From NCBI GenBank assembly GCA_021201665.1, contig JAJQEO010000121.1, forward strand, positions 1-64,000: 64,000 nt of DNA. Direction: 5' to 3'. Positions 50,761 to 60,344 of the stretch are shown here, piece by piece. The notes beneath the pieces were generated by a model. It made no database searches and was not told the DNA's origin. It was given only the letters and a program-made list of their open reading frames with translations. Numbering within the stretch: position 1 is the first letter of the stretch; each line of letters starts with the position of its first letter. Source of the stretch: Lachnospiraceae bacterium. Lineage in GTDB: Bacteria > Bacillota > Clostridia > Lachnospirales > Lachnospiraceae. The position numbers were made by a program, and so were the translations under genes.

Positions 50761-53142
50761 ATGACGGAATTGCTTGCGCCGGCAGGCTCTTTAGAGGCAT
50801 TGCGTCAGGCCGTGGACGCAGGAGCAGATGCGGTTTATATTGGCGGTCAGATGTTTGGCGCCAGAGCGTTCGCGGACAATCCTGATGAAAATGGTCTGAT
50901 GGAAGGTATCGAGTATTGTCACCTGCGCGGCAGGAAACTATATCTTACAGTGAATACCCTTTTAAAAGAACGCGAGCTCAGGGATCAGCTGATTCCCTGG
51001 CTCGCCCCATTATATTATCATGGGCTTGACGCTGTGATCGTGCAGGATCTGGGTGTGATTCGCGTTTTGCGCGAGACTTTTCCGGATCTGGGTCTGCACG
51101 CAAGTACACAGATGAGTATTACGACGCCCGCCGGAGCTATATGGCTGACGCGTCGCGGAGTCTGCCGCGTGGTGCCGGCCAGAGAGCTTTCTCTTGAAGA
51201 GGTACGTTCAATCGTGCGCATCGGAGTGGAGGTGGAAACCTTTGTCCATGGAGCCATGTGCTACAGCTACTCCGGCCGCTGCCTGTTCAGCAGCATCCTC
51301 GGCGGAAGGAGCGGAAACCGCGGCCGATGCGCGCAGCCCTGCCGCCTTCCTTACGAGTACATCGGAAGCTCTGATGAGGGCAGCAAAAGGCACCCACAGG
51401 ATTCCAAAAGCTGTCTGCTCGGCATGAAGGATATGTGTACGCTGGATATTCTGCCGGATCTGATGGATTCCGGGATTTCCTCTTTTAAGATTGAGGGCAG
51501 GATGAAACCGCCTCAGTATACAGCCGGGGTCACAGCTGTATATCGCAGATACATGGATCTGTATGCGAAAGAGGGGCGGGACGGATATCATGTAAAGGAA
51601 AAGGATCGCCGGGCTTTGCTGGAATTATTTGACCGCGGAGAATTCTCCGGCGGATACTATCAGATGAAAAATGATCCTTCAATGATTATGGGAAAACCGG
51701 CGGCGGAAAAAAGTGCAGATGTTGCCTGGCACAGAAACGAACGCAATCAGCAGTTTTTGCAAGAAAAATCTACAGTAAAAATTAATGGGGACTTAAGGAT
51801 TTATCCGGATCAGCCTGTTATACTGAGGCTATGGACTGCTGAAGCAGGACAGAAGGAAGCTTTTAAAGTGGAGGTCAGCGGCGGCGTGCCGGATGTGGCG
51901 AGAACAAATGCCGCCACCTCCGATGACGTGTCGCGCCAGATCTGTAAAACAGGTGGTACCCCATTTGAATTTGCCCACTTGACGGTTGATCTGGCGGACG
52001 GGCTTTTTCTGCCGGTGCGGATGCTGAATGAGCTGCGCAGGAAAGCTCTGGACCAGCTGAAGGAACAGATACTCAGCGAACGAGGCTGCATAAGGCAGCG
52101 TCTGGAACACAGCGCGTGTATGGGCACGGCTGCTGATGCCCGGACTGGCATGGACGCATTTCAGCATAATCTTCCTTCTGAATCTGATAAAATGATTTCG
52201 TCCGGAAACAATATTTCTCCAGGAATTGAAAAAACGATTCCGTATAGAAAAAGGGCAGTTCCTTTTTTCAATATCCTTGTTACGACGTCAGAGCAGCTGG
52301 ACGCGGTACTCCGTTTCAGGAGCGAGTCTGCGGATACAGGCCGCTCGGGTATGCTTGACACCGTCTATCTGGATTCCTTCCTTCTTGGCAATAAAGGACA
52401 GATTGCCAGATCCTGTGCCAGATTGAAAGAGCAGATGGATACAGCCAGGAAGCTGGGACTCCGGTGCATGTTCTGCCTTCCTCCTATTCTGAGAGAGTCA
52501 GGATGTGCTGTTCTGGAGAACCCGGCCGTATGTGACCTGCTGGGAACCATGGACGGTTTTCTGGTGCAGACGATTGATGAGCTTTCCTGGTTGAAGAAAC
52601 AAGCGTTTGGAGGAGTAATTATTTCTGACAGCAGCCTGTACACGTTTAACCTGGCTGCCCGCGGGGAGCTTCTGAAGGATGGGGTTTCACGCTTCACATT
52701 CCCTGCCGAGCTGAATGCCCAGGAGCTTATGCATCTGGGAGGAGGCAGCGACAGTGAGCTTGTCATCTATGGCCGGGAGCCTCTGATGCAGTCTGCCCAA
52801 TGCCTTAGAAGGAACAATGCCTCATGCAAAGAAGGAGGAATTTTATACATCCGGGACCGGAAGAGGATTTTCTTTCCGGTGCTTACGCGCTGTCTGTTTT
52901 GTACAAATACCATTTATAATTCTGTTCCGCTGCACCTGGCGGGATGCCTTGACGACATTATGAAAATTGCTCCATCGTCTGTCCGTATTTCTTTTACGGT
53001 TGAGACGAGAGAGGAAACCCGGCATGTACTGCATATTTATGGAAAGCTTTTTGACATGGTTTCATCTGGGAAAGATGCATCCGGCCTGAATGTCGGAGAC
53101 CTTCAAACGACAAAGGGTCATTTTAAAAGGGGAGTAAAGTAG
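50761..53142 (+). CDS. U32 family peptidase-like protein (with DUF3656-type C-terminus)
   Basis: 793 aa. N-terminal U32 domain: TELLAPAGSLEALRQAVDAGADAVYIGGQMFGARA, VQDLGVIRVLRETFPDLGLHASTQMSI, and the signature ETFVHGAMCYSYSGRCLFSSILGGRSGNRGRCAQPCRLPY with conserved cysteines. Related proteins (TrhP, RlhA) modify RNA rather than cleave protein, so the substrate is open. A hydrophilic low-complexity segment (about residues 455-500) splits the C-terminal region. Confidence 0.88.
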   Translation: MTELLAPAGSLEALRQAVDAGADAVYIGGQMFGARAFADNPDENGLMEGIEYCHLRGRKLYLTVNTLLKERELRDQLIPWLAPLYYHGLDAVIVQDLGVIRVLRETFPDLGLHASTQMSITTPAGAIWLTRRGVCRVVPARELSLEEVRSIVRIGVEVETFVHGAMCYSYSGRCLFSSILGGRSGNRGRCAQPCRLPYEYIGSSDEGSKRHPQDSKSCLLGMKDMCTLDILPDLMDSGISSFKIEGRMKPPQYTAGVTAVYRRYMDLYAKEGRDGYHVKEKDRRALLELFDRGEFSGGYYQMKNDPSMIMGKPAAEKSADVAWHRNERNQQFLQEKSTVKINGDLRIYPDQPVILRLWTAEAGQKEAFKVEVSGGVPDVARTNAATSDDVSRQICKTGGTPFEFAHLTVDLADGLFLPVRMLNELRRKALDQLKEQILSERGCIRQRLEHSACMGTAADARTGMDAFQHNLPSESDKMISSGNNISPGIEKTIPYRKRAVPFFNILVTTSEQLDAVLRFRSESADTGRSGMLDTVYLDSFLLGNKGQIARSCARLKEQMDTARKLGLRCMFCLPPILRESGCAVLENPAVCDLLGTMDGFLVQTIDELSWLKKQAFGGVIISDSSLYTFNLAARGELLKDGVSRFTFPAELNAQELMHLGGGSDSELVIYGREPLMQSAQCLRRNNASCKEGGILYIRDRKRIFFPVLTRCLFCTNTIYNSVPLHLAGCLDDIMKIAPSSVRISFTVETREETRHVLHIYGKLFDMVSSGKDASGLNVGDLQTTKGHFKRGVK

Positions 53143-53145
53143 CGT

Positions 53146-54882
53146 ATGATGAGCTTGCTCTACGAGATCTCAAAATATCTGATGCTCGTTTTAATGGCAT
53201 TTTATACCCTGCAATGCTATACTGTCTTTCGCAAAAAGGACGAGGAATCGAGACAGTATCTGTTTTTGCGCCAGAATATGCTGATGTTTTTTTTGCATTT
53301 TACAGGATATGCATTGATTTATCTGGAGCTGCAGGAAACGGAGGTGCTGTTGTTTTATGGCGCACAGGTGCTGTATTTACTGCTGACCCTGATTTTATTC
53401 AGGCTTCTCTATCCAATGGCGTCCCGACTGCTGATCAACAATATGTGCATGCTGCTTTGCATTGGCTTTATCATGATCGCACGGCTGGATTATGATGAAT
53501 GTCTGAAGCAGTTTGTAATTGCGGTAGCAGCCACTGTGCTTGCGCTATTGATTCCGGTTATCATACGAAAGCTGCGCTTTATCACAAAAATGTATTACGC
53601 ATACACGCTTCTCGGAATCGGAATGCTCGGTCTTGTAGCAATTGCAGCACGCACGACCTACGGAGCGAAGCTTTCTATTTCAATAGGGGGCTTTACCTTC
53701 CAGCCTTCCGAGTTTGTGAAGATTGTTTATGTATTTGCCATCGCCGGACTTCTGAACCAGGCGAAGGATTTTCGCAGGGTTGTCATCGCGACCGGCCTTG
53801 CGGCTGCCCATGTACTGATTCTGGTCGTGTCAAAGGATCTGGGCAGCGCAGTGATTTTCTTTGTTACATATCTGGTCATGATTTTTATTGCCACAAAAAA
53901 TCCTTTTTATACGCTTGCCGGAATTCTGGCGGGCGGTGCCGGGGGTGTTGGCTCATATTTCCTGTTTTCTCATGTCCGTGTGCGTGTACAGGCCTGGCTT
54001 GATCCGTTTGCAGATTACCAGCTTACTGGTTATCAGGCGGCGCAGGCCCTGTTTTCCATTGCGGCCGGAGGCTGGTTTGGCACGGGATTATATCAGGGGT
54101 CCCCGACAGCCATCCCGGTCGTCGAACAGGACATGATGTTTGCTGCCATCGCGGAAGAGCTGGGGACGATTTTCGGTATCTGCCTGATCCTGGTCTGCAT
54201 GAGCTGTTTTATTATGTTCATCAACATCGGCATGCAGCTGACAAATAAATATTACCGCCTTGTAGCAGTCGGGCTGGGTACCACCTATGGAGTGCAGGTT
54301 TTTCTGACAATCGGAGGTACTATTAAGCTGATTCCGCTCACCGGCGTCACTCTGCCTCTGGTAAGCTACGGCGGAAGTTCCGTACTTAGCACGCTCATCA
54401 TGTTTGCAATCGTGCAGGGACTGTATATGCTTCGCAGTGATGAGGAGATTCAAAGAGAAAAGAAAGAAACAGCGCGCATACAGGCGCAAAGTATTCCTTA
54501 TGGGCGAGTTCCCCGCCCGGGTGAGCCGCAGGGTCCGGATTCTTACGGCGGCAGTGTGTATCCGCCCAGACAAAACGGCCGCCAGAGAGAACCACAGTTT
54601 TCCGGCTCTCAAAGAGGAAGCACCTATCCGCCCGCAGGAAATGGCTACCCGGGGGGACCGCCCTCTTCCGGTTCCCGGCGCGGAAACGCCAGTCCGCCCG
54701 CGGGAAATGGCTATCCAAGGGGGGCGCAGTCTTCCGGCTCCTATGACAGAAGCGTATATCCGCCGCCCGCAGGAAACGGTTACCCGATGGGTTCACAATC
54801 CACTGGTGCTTCAGGTCGAATTGAGACTTCTTCTGATAAAGTTCACAAACGCAGAAGGAAACGCAGGAATGAAGATGAATAG
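53146..54882 (+). CDS. FtsW/RodA/SpoVE family peptidoglycan polymerase with Pro-Gly-rich tail
   Basis: 578 aa. About ten membrane helices in residues 1-435. SEDS signatures: GGFTFQPSEFVKIVYVFAIAG, VSKDLGSAVIFFVTYLVMIF, GLYQGSPTAIPVVEQDMMFAAIAEELG, LPLVSYGGSSVLSTLIMFAIVQG. Acts as a glycosyltransferase on lipid II. The ~145-residue tail contains PPAGNGYP-x-GSQSSGS-type repeats and ends in basic residues. Paired with the PBP gene 27 bp downstream, so RodA/FtsW plus PBP2/FtsI partners. Confidence 0.9.
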   Translation: MMSLLYEISKYLMLVLMAFYTLQCYTVFRKKDEESRQYLFLRQNMLMFFLHFTGYALIYLELQETEVLLFYGAQVLYLLLTLILFRLLYPMASRLLINNMCMLLCIGFIMIARLDYDECLKQFVIAVAATVLALLIPVIIRKLRFITKMYYAYTLLGIGMLGLVAIAARTTYGAKLSISIGGFTFQPSEFVKIVYVFAIAGLLNQAKDFRRVVIATGLAAAHVLILVVSKDLGSAVIFFVTYLVMIFIATKNPFYTLAGILAGGAGGVGSYFLFSHVRVRVQAWLDPFADYQLTGYQAAQALFSIAAGGWFGTGLYQGSPTAIPVVEQDMMFAAIAEELGTIFGICLILVCMSCFIMFINIGMQLTNKYYRLVAVGLGTTYGVQVFLTIGGTIKLIPLTGVTLPLVSYGGSSVLSTLIMFAIVQGLYMLRSDEEIQREKKETARIQAQSIPYGRVPRPGEPQGPDSYGGSVYPPRQNGRQREPQFSGSQRGSTYPPAGNGYPGGPPSSGSRRGNASPPAGNGYPRGAQSSGSYDRSVYPPPAGNGYPMGSQSTGASGRIETSSDKVHKRRRKRRNEDE

Positions 54883-54909
54883 TAAAAGTATTGGCGAGAG
54901 GATGACAAT

Positions 54910-56445
54910 ATGGCAATGAAGCTTTTCCGGAAAAAAGGAAAAAAGGAACCGGCTAACGATAAAAAACCTCCTGTCAGGGAAGTTCATTTAGAACAGGAAT
55001 CCGAGCCGATTGACGCGAAGGGCCGCAATACGGAGCTTGGAATCATAACCTATGCCTTTGTTCTTTTGTTTATCGCCATGATCGGATATCTTGTCTATCT
55101 GAATGTCTGGAAAGCAGACTCTCTGAATTCCAGCTCTTATAATACGAAGCAGGATGCGAACGAGGATAAGTATGTCCGGGGTTCTATCTACTCCTCGGAT
55201 GGCCAGGTGCTTGCTTATACAAGTGTGGCGGAGGATGGAACAGAAACACGGGTATATCCGTATGGCAATGTATTTTCCCATGTCGTCGGTTATTCAACAG
55301 TTGGGAAATCCGGTCTGGAATCCACCAGCAATTCTGACCTGATGACTTCCCATACCTCTGTTTTAACACAGCTTCGCGAAGAATCTGATGAGAAACAGCT
55401 GGGAGATTCTGTATATACGACTCTGAACACGACGCTGCAGCAGACTGCCTACAGCGCGCTCGGAAGCTACAATGGCGCCGTGATCGCGATGGAGCCTGAT
55501 ACCGGCAAAATTCTGGCGATGGTTTCCAAACCGGACTTTGACCCAAACTCAATTTCTGAGATCTGGGAGCAGGTTATCAATGACAGTACCAGCTCCGTAC
55601 TTCTGAACCGGGCAACACAGGGCCTGTATCCTCCTGGATCAACGTTTAAAATATTAACGACACTTGCTTATATACGTGAGAATCCGACGACTTACTCAGA
55701 CTTTTCCTTTGACTGTGAGGGAACACTGGAACAGAGTGGAGCGTCTATACATTGCTACAATTACAAGGTTCATGGTACGGTAGATCTGAAAACTGCGTTC
55801 GCAAAATCCTGCAATACGACTTACGCAAGTATCGGATTGAACCTCGAAAAAAACAGTCTGGCCTCTGTCTGTGAAGAATTCCTTCTGGGCGACAGTCTGA
55901 CTCTTCCGACCTCGCTTGTACACAGTGCTTCAAAATTTGATTTGAGCAGTGATGCTTCCTACGGTGAAATCATGCAGACAGCGATCGGCCAGGGAAATAC
56001 CGAAGTGACTCCTCTTCACATGGCTATGATTACCGCGACCGTGGCGAACGACGGCGTGATGATGCGCCCTTACCTGGTGGACTATGTCGAGGCAAGCGAT
56101 GGAACGTCTGTATCCTCCAACAGTCCATCCAAATATAAACGTCTTATGACTACAGAGGAAGCCAGTATCCTGCAGGAATTCATGGAAGAAACCGTCATCA
56201 GCGGCACGGCGACCTCTTTGAGCTGGTATGACTTTACCGTTGCCGGGAAAACGGGATCGGCAGAATATGGTTCCGAGGAGAGCGGCGGTACGCATTCCTG
56301 GTTTGTCGGATATTCCTCAGGCAGCAGCGGGGAGGCGGATCTTGTCGTTGTTGTGATTGCGGAGGACGGCGGCGCCGGAAGTGATACTGCGGTGCCCATC
56401 GCGTCCCAGGTTTTCCAGGCCTACTACAATTATGTAGCAGAATAA
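54910..56445 (+). CDS. Class B penicillin-binding protein (transpeptidase)
   Basis: 511 aa. One N-terminal membrane helix (IITYAFVLLFIAMIGYLVYLNVW, about 39-60), then a dimerisation part with RGSIYSSDGQVLAYT, and the transpeptidase domain with SxxK (YPPGSTFKILT, near residue 249), SxN (KSCNTTYAS) and KTG (VAGKTGSAEYG). Cross-links peptidoglycan and is probably the partner of the preceding SEDS protein, like the PbpA-RodA pairs of Gram-positives. It lacks PASTA domains. Confidence 0.93.
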   Translation: MAMKLFRKKGKKEPANDKKPPVREVHLEQESEPIDAKGRNTELGIITYAFVLLFIAMIGYLVYLNVWKADSLNSSSYNTKQDANEDKYVRGSIYSSDGQVLAYTSVAEDGTETRVYPYGNVFSHVVGYSTVGKSGLESTSNSDLMTSHTSVLTQLREESDEKQLGDSVYTTLNTTLQQTAYSALGSYNGAVIAMEPDTGKILAMVSKPDFDPNSISEIWEQVINDSTSSVLLNRATQGLYPPGSTFKILTTLAYIRENPTTYSDFSFDCEGTLEQSGASIHCYNYKVHGTVDLKTAFAKSCNTTYASIGLNLEKNSLASVCEEFLLGDSLTLPTSLVHSASKFDLSSDASYGEIMQTAIGQGNTEVTPLHMAMITATVANDGVMMRPYLVDYVEASDGTSVSSNSPSKYKRLMTTEEASILQEFMEETVISGTATSLSWYDFTVAGKTGSAEYGSEESGGTHSWFVGYSSGSSGEADLVVVVIAEDGGAGSDTAVPIASQVFQAYYNYVAE

Positions 56446-56576
56446 CTGTTATAAATGGCATCATACCATGAAATTCAATCATGAAAATTGACTCTGGTAT
56501 TTGCGTTTGAAACGCATATTTGAGCTTTGTTCTGAAATTGTCGCTGAAATTGTCTGGATTTTTCCTGGAATTTTGG

Positions 56577-56605
56577 TTGAATGTTTTCCTGAAAAGAGTT
56601 ATACT
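56577..56605 (+). promoter_or_regulatory. Predicted sigma-A promoter of the Nudix gene
   Basis: TTGAAT, 17-bp spacer, TATACT, 44 bp before ATG 56649. Confidence 0.7.
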
Positions 56606-56648
56606 GTCTCCAGTCTATCGAACAGGCAAAGCTACAGGAGGGATTGCA

Positions 56649-57101
56649 ATGATTGAAGCAACAAGCTGTGGCGGTGTGGTGATATTCAGGGGAAAGGTAC
56701 TTGTTTTATACAAGAGTTATCGGAATAAGTATGAAGGCTGGGTTCTGCCAAAGGGGACGGTTGAGGAAGGCGAGGATTTTAAAGAGACGGCTTCCCGCGA
56801 GGTCCTCGAGGAGACAGGAGTCAAAGCTGCCATTATTAAATATATCGGAAAAAGCCAGTACACGTTTAACGTACCGGATGATGTTGTGTCCAAGGACGTC
56901 CACTGGTATCTGATGATGGCAGACAGCTATTACAGCAAACCACAGAGAGAAGAATATTTTGTTGATTCCGGATACTATAAATATCACGAAGCCTACCACT
57001 TGCTGAAGTTTTCCAATGAAAAAATGATTCTGGAAAAGGCGTACAGCGAGTATCTGAACTTAAAAAAGAACAATCTATGGGGCAGCCGGAAATATTTTTG
57101 A
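56649..57101 (+). CDS. Nudix hydrolase
   Basis: 150 aa with a clear Nudix box GTVEEGEDFKETASREVLEETGV (residues about 37-59). It hydrolyses a nucleoside diphosphate-linked compound; the substrate is unknown, and the small size is like diadenosine polyphosphate hydrolases. The ORF-track extension covers the promoter; CAGGAGGG precedes ATG 56649. Confidence 0.9.
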   Translation: MIEATSCGGVVIFRGKVLVLYKSYRNKYEGWVLPKGTVEEGEDFKETASREVLEETGVKAAIIKYIGKSQYTFNVPDDVVSKDVHWYLMMADSYYSKPQREEYFVDSGYYKYHEAYHLLKFSNEKMILEKAYSEYLNLKKNNLWGSRKYF

Positions 57102-57133
57102 TGCACGGGGGCGGATAAGGAGCTTTGCGTCCG

Positions 57134-57478
57134 ATGAAATGGTATCGAAATCTGTATATTGGAAAGACTTTTGAAGGGAAAAAGAAAAGGATCATGCGCT
57201 GTGTCCGGAGTGGGAAGCCTCTCAAGGATCTGTATCTGATCCTTCTGCGTGAGGATCAGGAACACAACCAGCTGGAAATCATGGAACAGCCCTTCCTTTA
57301 TAAGATTTTGCCCGATACGGATTCCGTGCTTGTAGTGGGCGCAGCCTCCGGAATGTCGGAGGCAAGGGATCTTTTAATTGAAATGACGGATGAAGTGTAT
57401 CACGCAACTGGCGGAGTCCTATTGCGGGACTATATTTTGTCGCGGCAGATGGGGGATGAGACGCAGTTCACATCTTAA
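57134..57478 (+). CDS. Conserved hypothetical protein, small soluble
   Basis: 114 aa, no family recognised. Basic N-terminus (MKWYRNLYIGKTFEGKKKRIMRCVRSGKPLKDLYLILL), then mixed alpha/beta sequence including VLVVGAASGMSEARDLLIEMTDEVYHATG. No membrane segment or cysteine pattern. The AAGGAG site at 57117-57122 favours ATG 57134 over TTG 57125. It sits between the Nudix and DUF2953 genes with short spacing, so probably one operon. Confidence 0.75.
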   Translation: MKWYRNLYIGKTFEGKKKRIMRCVRSGKPLKDLYLILLREDQEHNQLEIMEQPFLYKILPDTDSVLVVGAASGMSEARDLLIEMTDEVYHATGGVLLRDYILSRQMGDETQFTS

Positions 57479-57517
57479 TATGGGGCAGTGGCTGCAAAGC
57501 GAGGTTTGCAAACAGAC

Positions 57518-58669
57518 ATGATTTCTATTATTCTGACAATTCTTAAAATAATAGGCTTCGTTCTTCTTGCACTTCTTTTCCTGGTACTGCTGCTTTTATT
57601 TGTGACTCTATTTGTCCCGCTGCGATATTCTGCCAGGCTGACAAGGACGGAAGAGGAGTCTTCTGGCGAGGTGCGCCTGACCTGGCTGCTGCATCTGGTT
57701 TCTGTGCGCATACGTTTTGATATGAAAGATAACCAGCCGGACATGCAGCTTCGTGTGCTGGGAATTTCTCTGGCGGATGTAAAGCGTTTTTTTCAGCAAA
57801 GAAAGCAAAGCAAAAAACAAAACAAAAAACAAAATAGAAATCAAAATAGAAATCAGAAAAGCAGGCAGAATAAAAAGCAGAAAGATAAGCAGAATAGTAA
57901 GCAAAAAAGAAAAGCCGAAAAACCTGCGCGGAGCGTCAAAGAAAGTCAAAAAGATACGCAAAAAGACGTGCAAAAGGATGTGCAGAAAGGCGACCAAAAA
58001 GACGCACAGAAATCTGCCCAAAAATCCGGTGCCGGCGCTGATACGGCACAAGGATCAGACAAACATTCATCTGGAGCGCGGGATACCGAAGTCGGAGCTG
58101 ATCTGGTGCGCGCTAAAATGAATGGCAAACAGAAGAAGCCTTCTTCTGGATCAGAGCCAAATACGGACAGACGCCAGGGGAGCGGCAGACGATGGTTTCA
58201 AATCAGGCAGAAGCTGTTGACATTTTGGAACAGGGTAAAGCAGATTCCGGCTAAGGCAAAACAACTGTTCCGGCAGCTCCGGCAACTCCTGAAAAAGCCG
58301 ACAGAGCTTCTGAATAAATTAGAAAACCTTCGGCAGATCGCTGAAAAGAATGAATTCTCCGCGCTGTGCAGCGAACTATCGGACACATTAAAGAATCTTC
58401 TGAAACACTTTCGGGTAAGGCGCGGCTCTGGATATCTGCAATTTGGCACTGGAGACGCTTCTGCAACAGGAGAGATCACAGGTCTGATTTACCTGTTCCT
58501 GCCTGTTTCGTGCGGCGATATACAGATACAGCCTCAGTTCACAGAGCAGGTATTAAGGCTGGATATCCAGATCCAGGGACATGTAAGGCTGATTCATCTG
58601 GTAAGAGCAGGCTGGAAAGTCTTCCGCAGCAAAAAACTCCGGGGACTCATTCGAGATCTGCGGGCCTGA
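57518..58669 (+). CDS. DUF2953 membrane-anchored protein with Lys/Gln-rich repeats
   Basis: About 383 aa. One N-terminal membrane helix (IILTILKIIGFVLLALLFLVLLLLFVTLFVPLRYSARL), then DUF2953-type sequence. Residues about 88-175 are a low-complexity run (KQSKKQNKKQNRNQNRNQ..., DVQKDVQKGDQKDAQKSAQK). The C-terminal GSGYLQFGTGDASATGEITGLIYLFLP is the conserved DUF2953 core. Members neighbour gerW (ytfJ) and have a sporulation link. Start could also be GTG 57488. Confidence 0.82.
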   Translation: MISIILTILKIIGFVLLALLFLVLLLLFVTLFVPLRYSARLTRTEEESSGEVRLTWLLHLVSVRIRFDMKDNQPDMQLRVLGISLADVKRFFQQRKQSKKQNKKQNRNQNRNQKSRQNKKQKDKQNSKQKRKAEKPARSVKESQKDTQKDVQKDVQKGDQKDAQKSAQKSGAGADTAQGSDKHSSGARDTEVGADLVRAKMNGKQKKPSSGSEPNTDRRQGSGRRWFQIRQKLLTFWNRVKQIPAKAKQLFRQLRQLLKKPTELLNKLENLRQIAEKNEFSALCSELSDTLKNLLKHFRVRRGSGYLQFGTGDASATGEITGLIYLFLPVSCGDIQIQPQFTEQVLRLDIQIQGHVRLIHLVRAGWKVFRSKKLRGLIRDLRA

Positions 58670-58808
58670 AGTTAAATGAGCAGGGATTGTTCAACTTGTT
58701 TTCTCGGTGATCATTTGTTTAAAGCGCTTTAAAACGTTGTTTTATTTGTTTTTGCATAAATATAGCATTTATCACCCGAATCACAGCAATATAAAAGAGG
58801 AGAAGGAT

Positions 58809-59213
58809 ATGGCAGAGAATTTTCAGAATACAGTTGCTTCTTTGTTTAAGGGAATGGATAATTTTATCACTACCAAAACAGTAGTAGGAGATCCTGTTAC
58901 GGTAGGAGATACCATCATCCTCCCGCTGGTAGATGTGACTTTTGGCGTAGCGGCTTCCGCTAAATCGGAGGACAAGAAAAATTCCGGCGGCGGAGGGATG
59001 GGCGGCAAAATCTCGCCGAGCGCTGTACTGGTGATCTCAAACGGCAGTACAAAGCTGGTAAATGTGAAAAACCAGGATGCAGTTACAAAGGTACTGGATA
59101 TGGTACCCGATCTGGTCAACCGCTTTATACCGGGCGGAAAGGATAAGGACCAGCCGGACTCTAAGGTGGACGAGGCGATCCATGCCGCGTCTGAGGACGA
59201 GACCACATTCTGA
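58809..59213 (+). CDS. gerW: GerW/YtfJ family sporulation protein
   Basis: 134 aa. Family core NTVASLFKGMDNFITTKTVVGDPVTVGDTIILPLVDVTFGVAASAK, a Gly-rich SGGGGMGGKISPSAVLVISNG, and a C-terminal helix (VTKVLDMVPDLVNRFIP). GerW is needed for spore germination in Bacillus subtilis. The DUF2953-gerW order is conserved in Firmicutes. GAGGAGAAGGAT precedes ATG 58809. Confidence 0.9.
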   Translation: MAENFQNTVASLFKGMDNFITTKTVVGDPVTVGDTIILPLVDVTFGVAASAKSEDKKNSGGGGMGGKISPSAVLVISNGSTKLVNVKNQDAVTKVLDMVPDLVNRFIPGGKDKDQPDSKVDEAIHAASEDETTF

Positions 59214-59294
59214 TCGACAGTCAGTCATTCAGGCAGTCATTCGGGAAGGGCGTCCGGCATATAATATACAAAAGATGCTAAGGTTTTCGCAGGC

Positions 59295-59432
59295 ATGCAG
59301 AGGCTGATTGGTTATACGATTTTCTGGATTGCCATCGGAATGGCGGTGGGATTGTTTGTTAAGAGTGCCCTGCTGTGCGTCCTGATCATTTTGCTGTTGC
59401 TTCTGATTGGGTATAATCTTTTTATGAATTAA
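59295..59432 (+). CDS. Small single-helix membrane protein (45 aa), not in the ORF track
   Basis: Reads MQRLIGYTIFWIAIGMAVG... and ends LLIGYNLFMN. One or two membrane segments occupy nearly the whole length. The frame lies between the gerW stop and a terminator. I know of similar short membrane proteins after gerW in Clostridia, but cannot name a family. No strong Shine-Dalgarno is seen (AAGGTTTTCGCAGGC). Confidence 0.6.
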   Translation: MQRLIGYTIFWIAIGMAVGLFVKSALLCVLIILLLLLIGYNLFMN

Positions 59433-59441
59433 AAAATATGG

Positions 59442-59475
59442 AAAAATGCCAGGAGGTAATCTCCTGACATTTTTA
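59442..59475. terminator. Bidirectional terminator
   Basis: AAAAATG-CAGGAG-GTAAT-CTCCTG-CATTTTT. Serves the gerW side and, in reverse, rpmB. Confidence 0.85.
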
Positions 59476-59580
59476 ATGCGATAACAATACAAAGGAATGT
59501 TCTTCCATCTGATAAACATCACCATTGGTACAATATGAATTGTCCTTGCTTCCGGATGGTGCTTCCGCGGGAAATAGCTT

Positions 59581-59769
59581 TCAGGCTCTTTCTACTCTGC
59601 CAGATCTCAGGCAGTTTGTACATACATAAATCTTCCTGGCAGAAGTCGGGCCGGTTTTCACCTTGACCTTCTGGATGTTGGACTTCCAGATCTTGTTGCT
59701 TCTTCTGTGGGAATGGCTCACCTGATTGCCGAAATGTACGGATTTATCACAAATAGCACATTTTGCCAT
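59581..59769 (-). CDS. rpmB: 50S ribosomal protein L28
   Basis: 62 aa, the only convincing minus-strand gene here. MAKCAICDKSVHFGNQVSHSHRRSNKIWKSN matches L28. The CxxC pairs (CAIC, CTNC) indicate the zinc-binding (C+) form. Strong AGGAGGTGC site on the minus strand. Divergent from yloU. Confidence 0.95.
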   Translation of the reverse strand: MAKCAICDKSVHFGNQVSHSHRRSNKIWKSNIQKVKVKTGPTSARKIYVCTNCLRSGRVERA

Positions 59770-59848
59770 GACTGCACCTCCTTGATATAAATTCAGCCTT
59801 TCTTATAATAGGCGGTGTAACACCGCATAAAGACTCACAACAAACTGT

Positions 59849-59877
59849 ATTCTACCAGAAGGGAGACCAATTTGCAA
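59849..59877 (-). promoter_or_regulatory. Predicted promoter of rpmB (minus strand)
   Basis: On the minus strand: TTGCAA, 17-bp spacer, TAGAAT. The leader has a GCGGTGTTACACCGC hairpin. Confidence 0.7.
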
Positions 59878-59909
59878 GCAGAAATTACAAAATTCACGTA
59901 AAAAGTTAT

Positions 59910-59937
59910 TTGCAAATAGCTGTGTTTCTGGTAAAAT
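59910..59937 (+). promoter_or_regulatory. Predicted promoter of yloU-yloV
   Basis: TTGCAA, 16-bp spacer, TAAAAT; divergent from the rpmB promoter with 32 bp between their -35 boxes. Confidence 0.65.
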
Positions 59938-59972
59938 AATGGGCAAAGAATATCTGAAGGAGGTTCCCGGCT

Positions 59973-60329
59973 ATGAAGGGACGCATGAATAATGAGCTAG
60001 GCTCTATTGTAATCGACACGAATGTAATAGCCACCTACGCGGGCAGTGTGGCAGTCGAATGCTTCGGCATCGTCGGAATGGCGATTGTAAATATGAAGGA
60101 CGGGCTGGTAAGACTGCTGAAAAAGGACAGTCTCGAGCGGGGCTTAAGCGTGAGGATTGAAGATAACCGGATCACGATAGATTTTCATGTAATCGTTTCC
60201 TATGGCGTAAGTATTTCAGCAGTTGCGGACAATCTGTTTAGCAGCGTGAAGTATCGAGTGGAAGAATTCACCGGTATGGAGGTTGAAAAAATCAACATGT
60301 ACGTAGAAGGCGTACGAGTAATTGACTGA
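59973..60329 (+). CDS. yloU: Asp23/Gls24 family protein YloU
   Basis: 118 aa. GSIVIDTNVIATYAGSVAVECFGIVGMA and the C-terminal VKYRVEEFTGMEVEKINMYVEGVRVID are Asp23 family features. Thought to act at the envelope or with lipid metabolism beside YloV. GAAGGAGGTTCCC precedes the start. yloV begins 15 bp downstream. Confidence 0.93.
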   Translation: MKGRMNNELGSIVIDTNVIATYAGSVAVECFGIVGMAIVNMKDGLVRLLKKDSLERGLSVRIEDNRITIDFHVIVSYGVSISAVADNLFSSVKYRVEEFTGMEVEKINMYVEGVRVID

Positions 60330-60344
60330 TGGAGGATTCTGATC

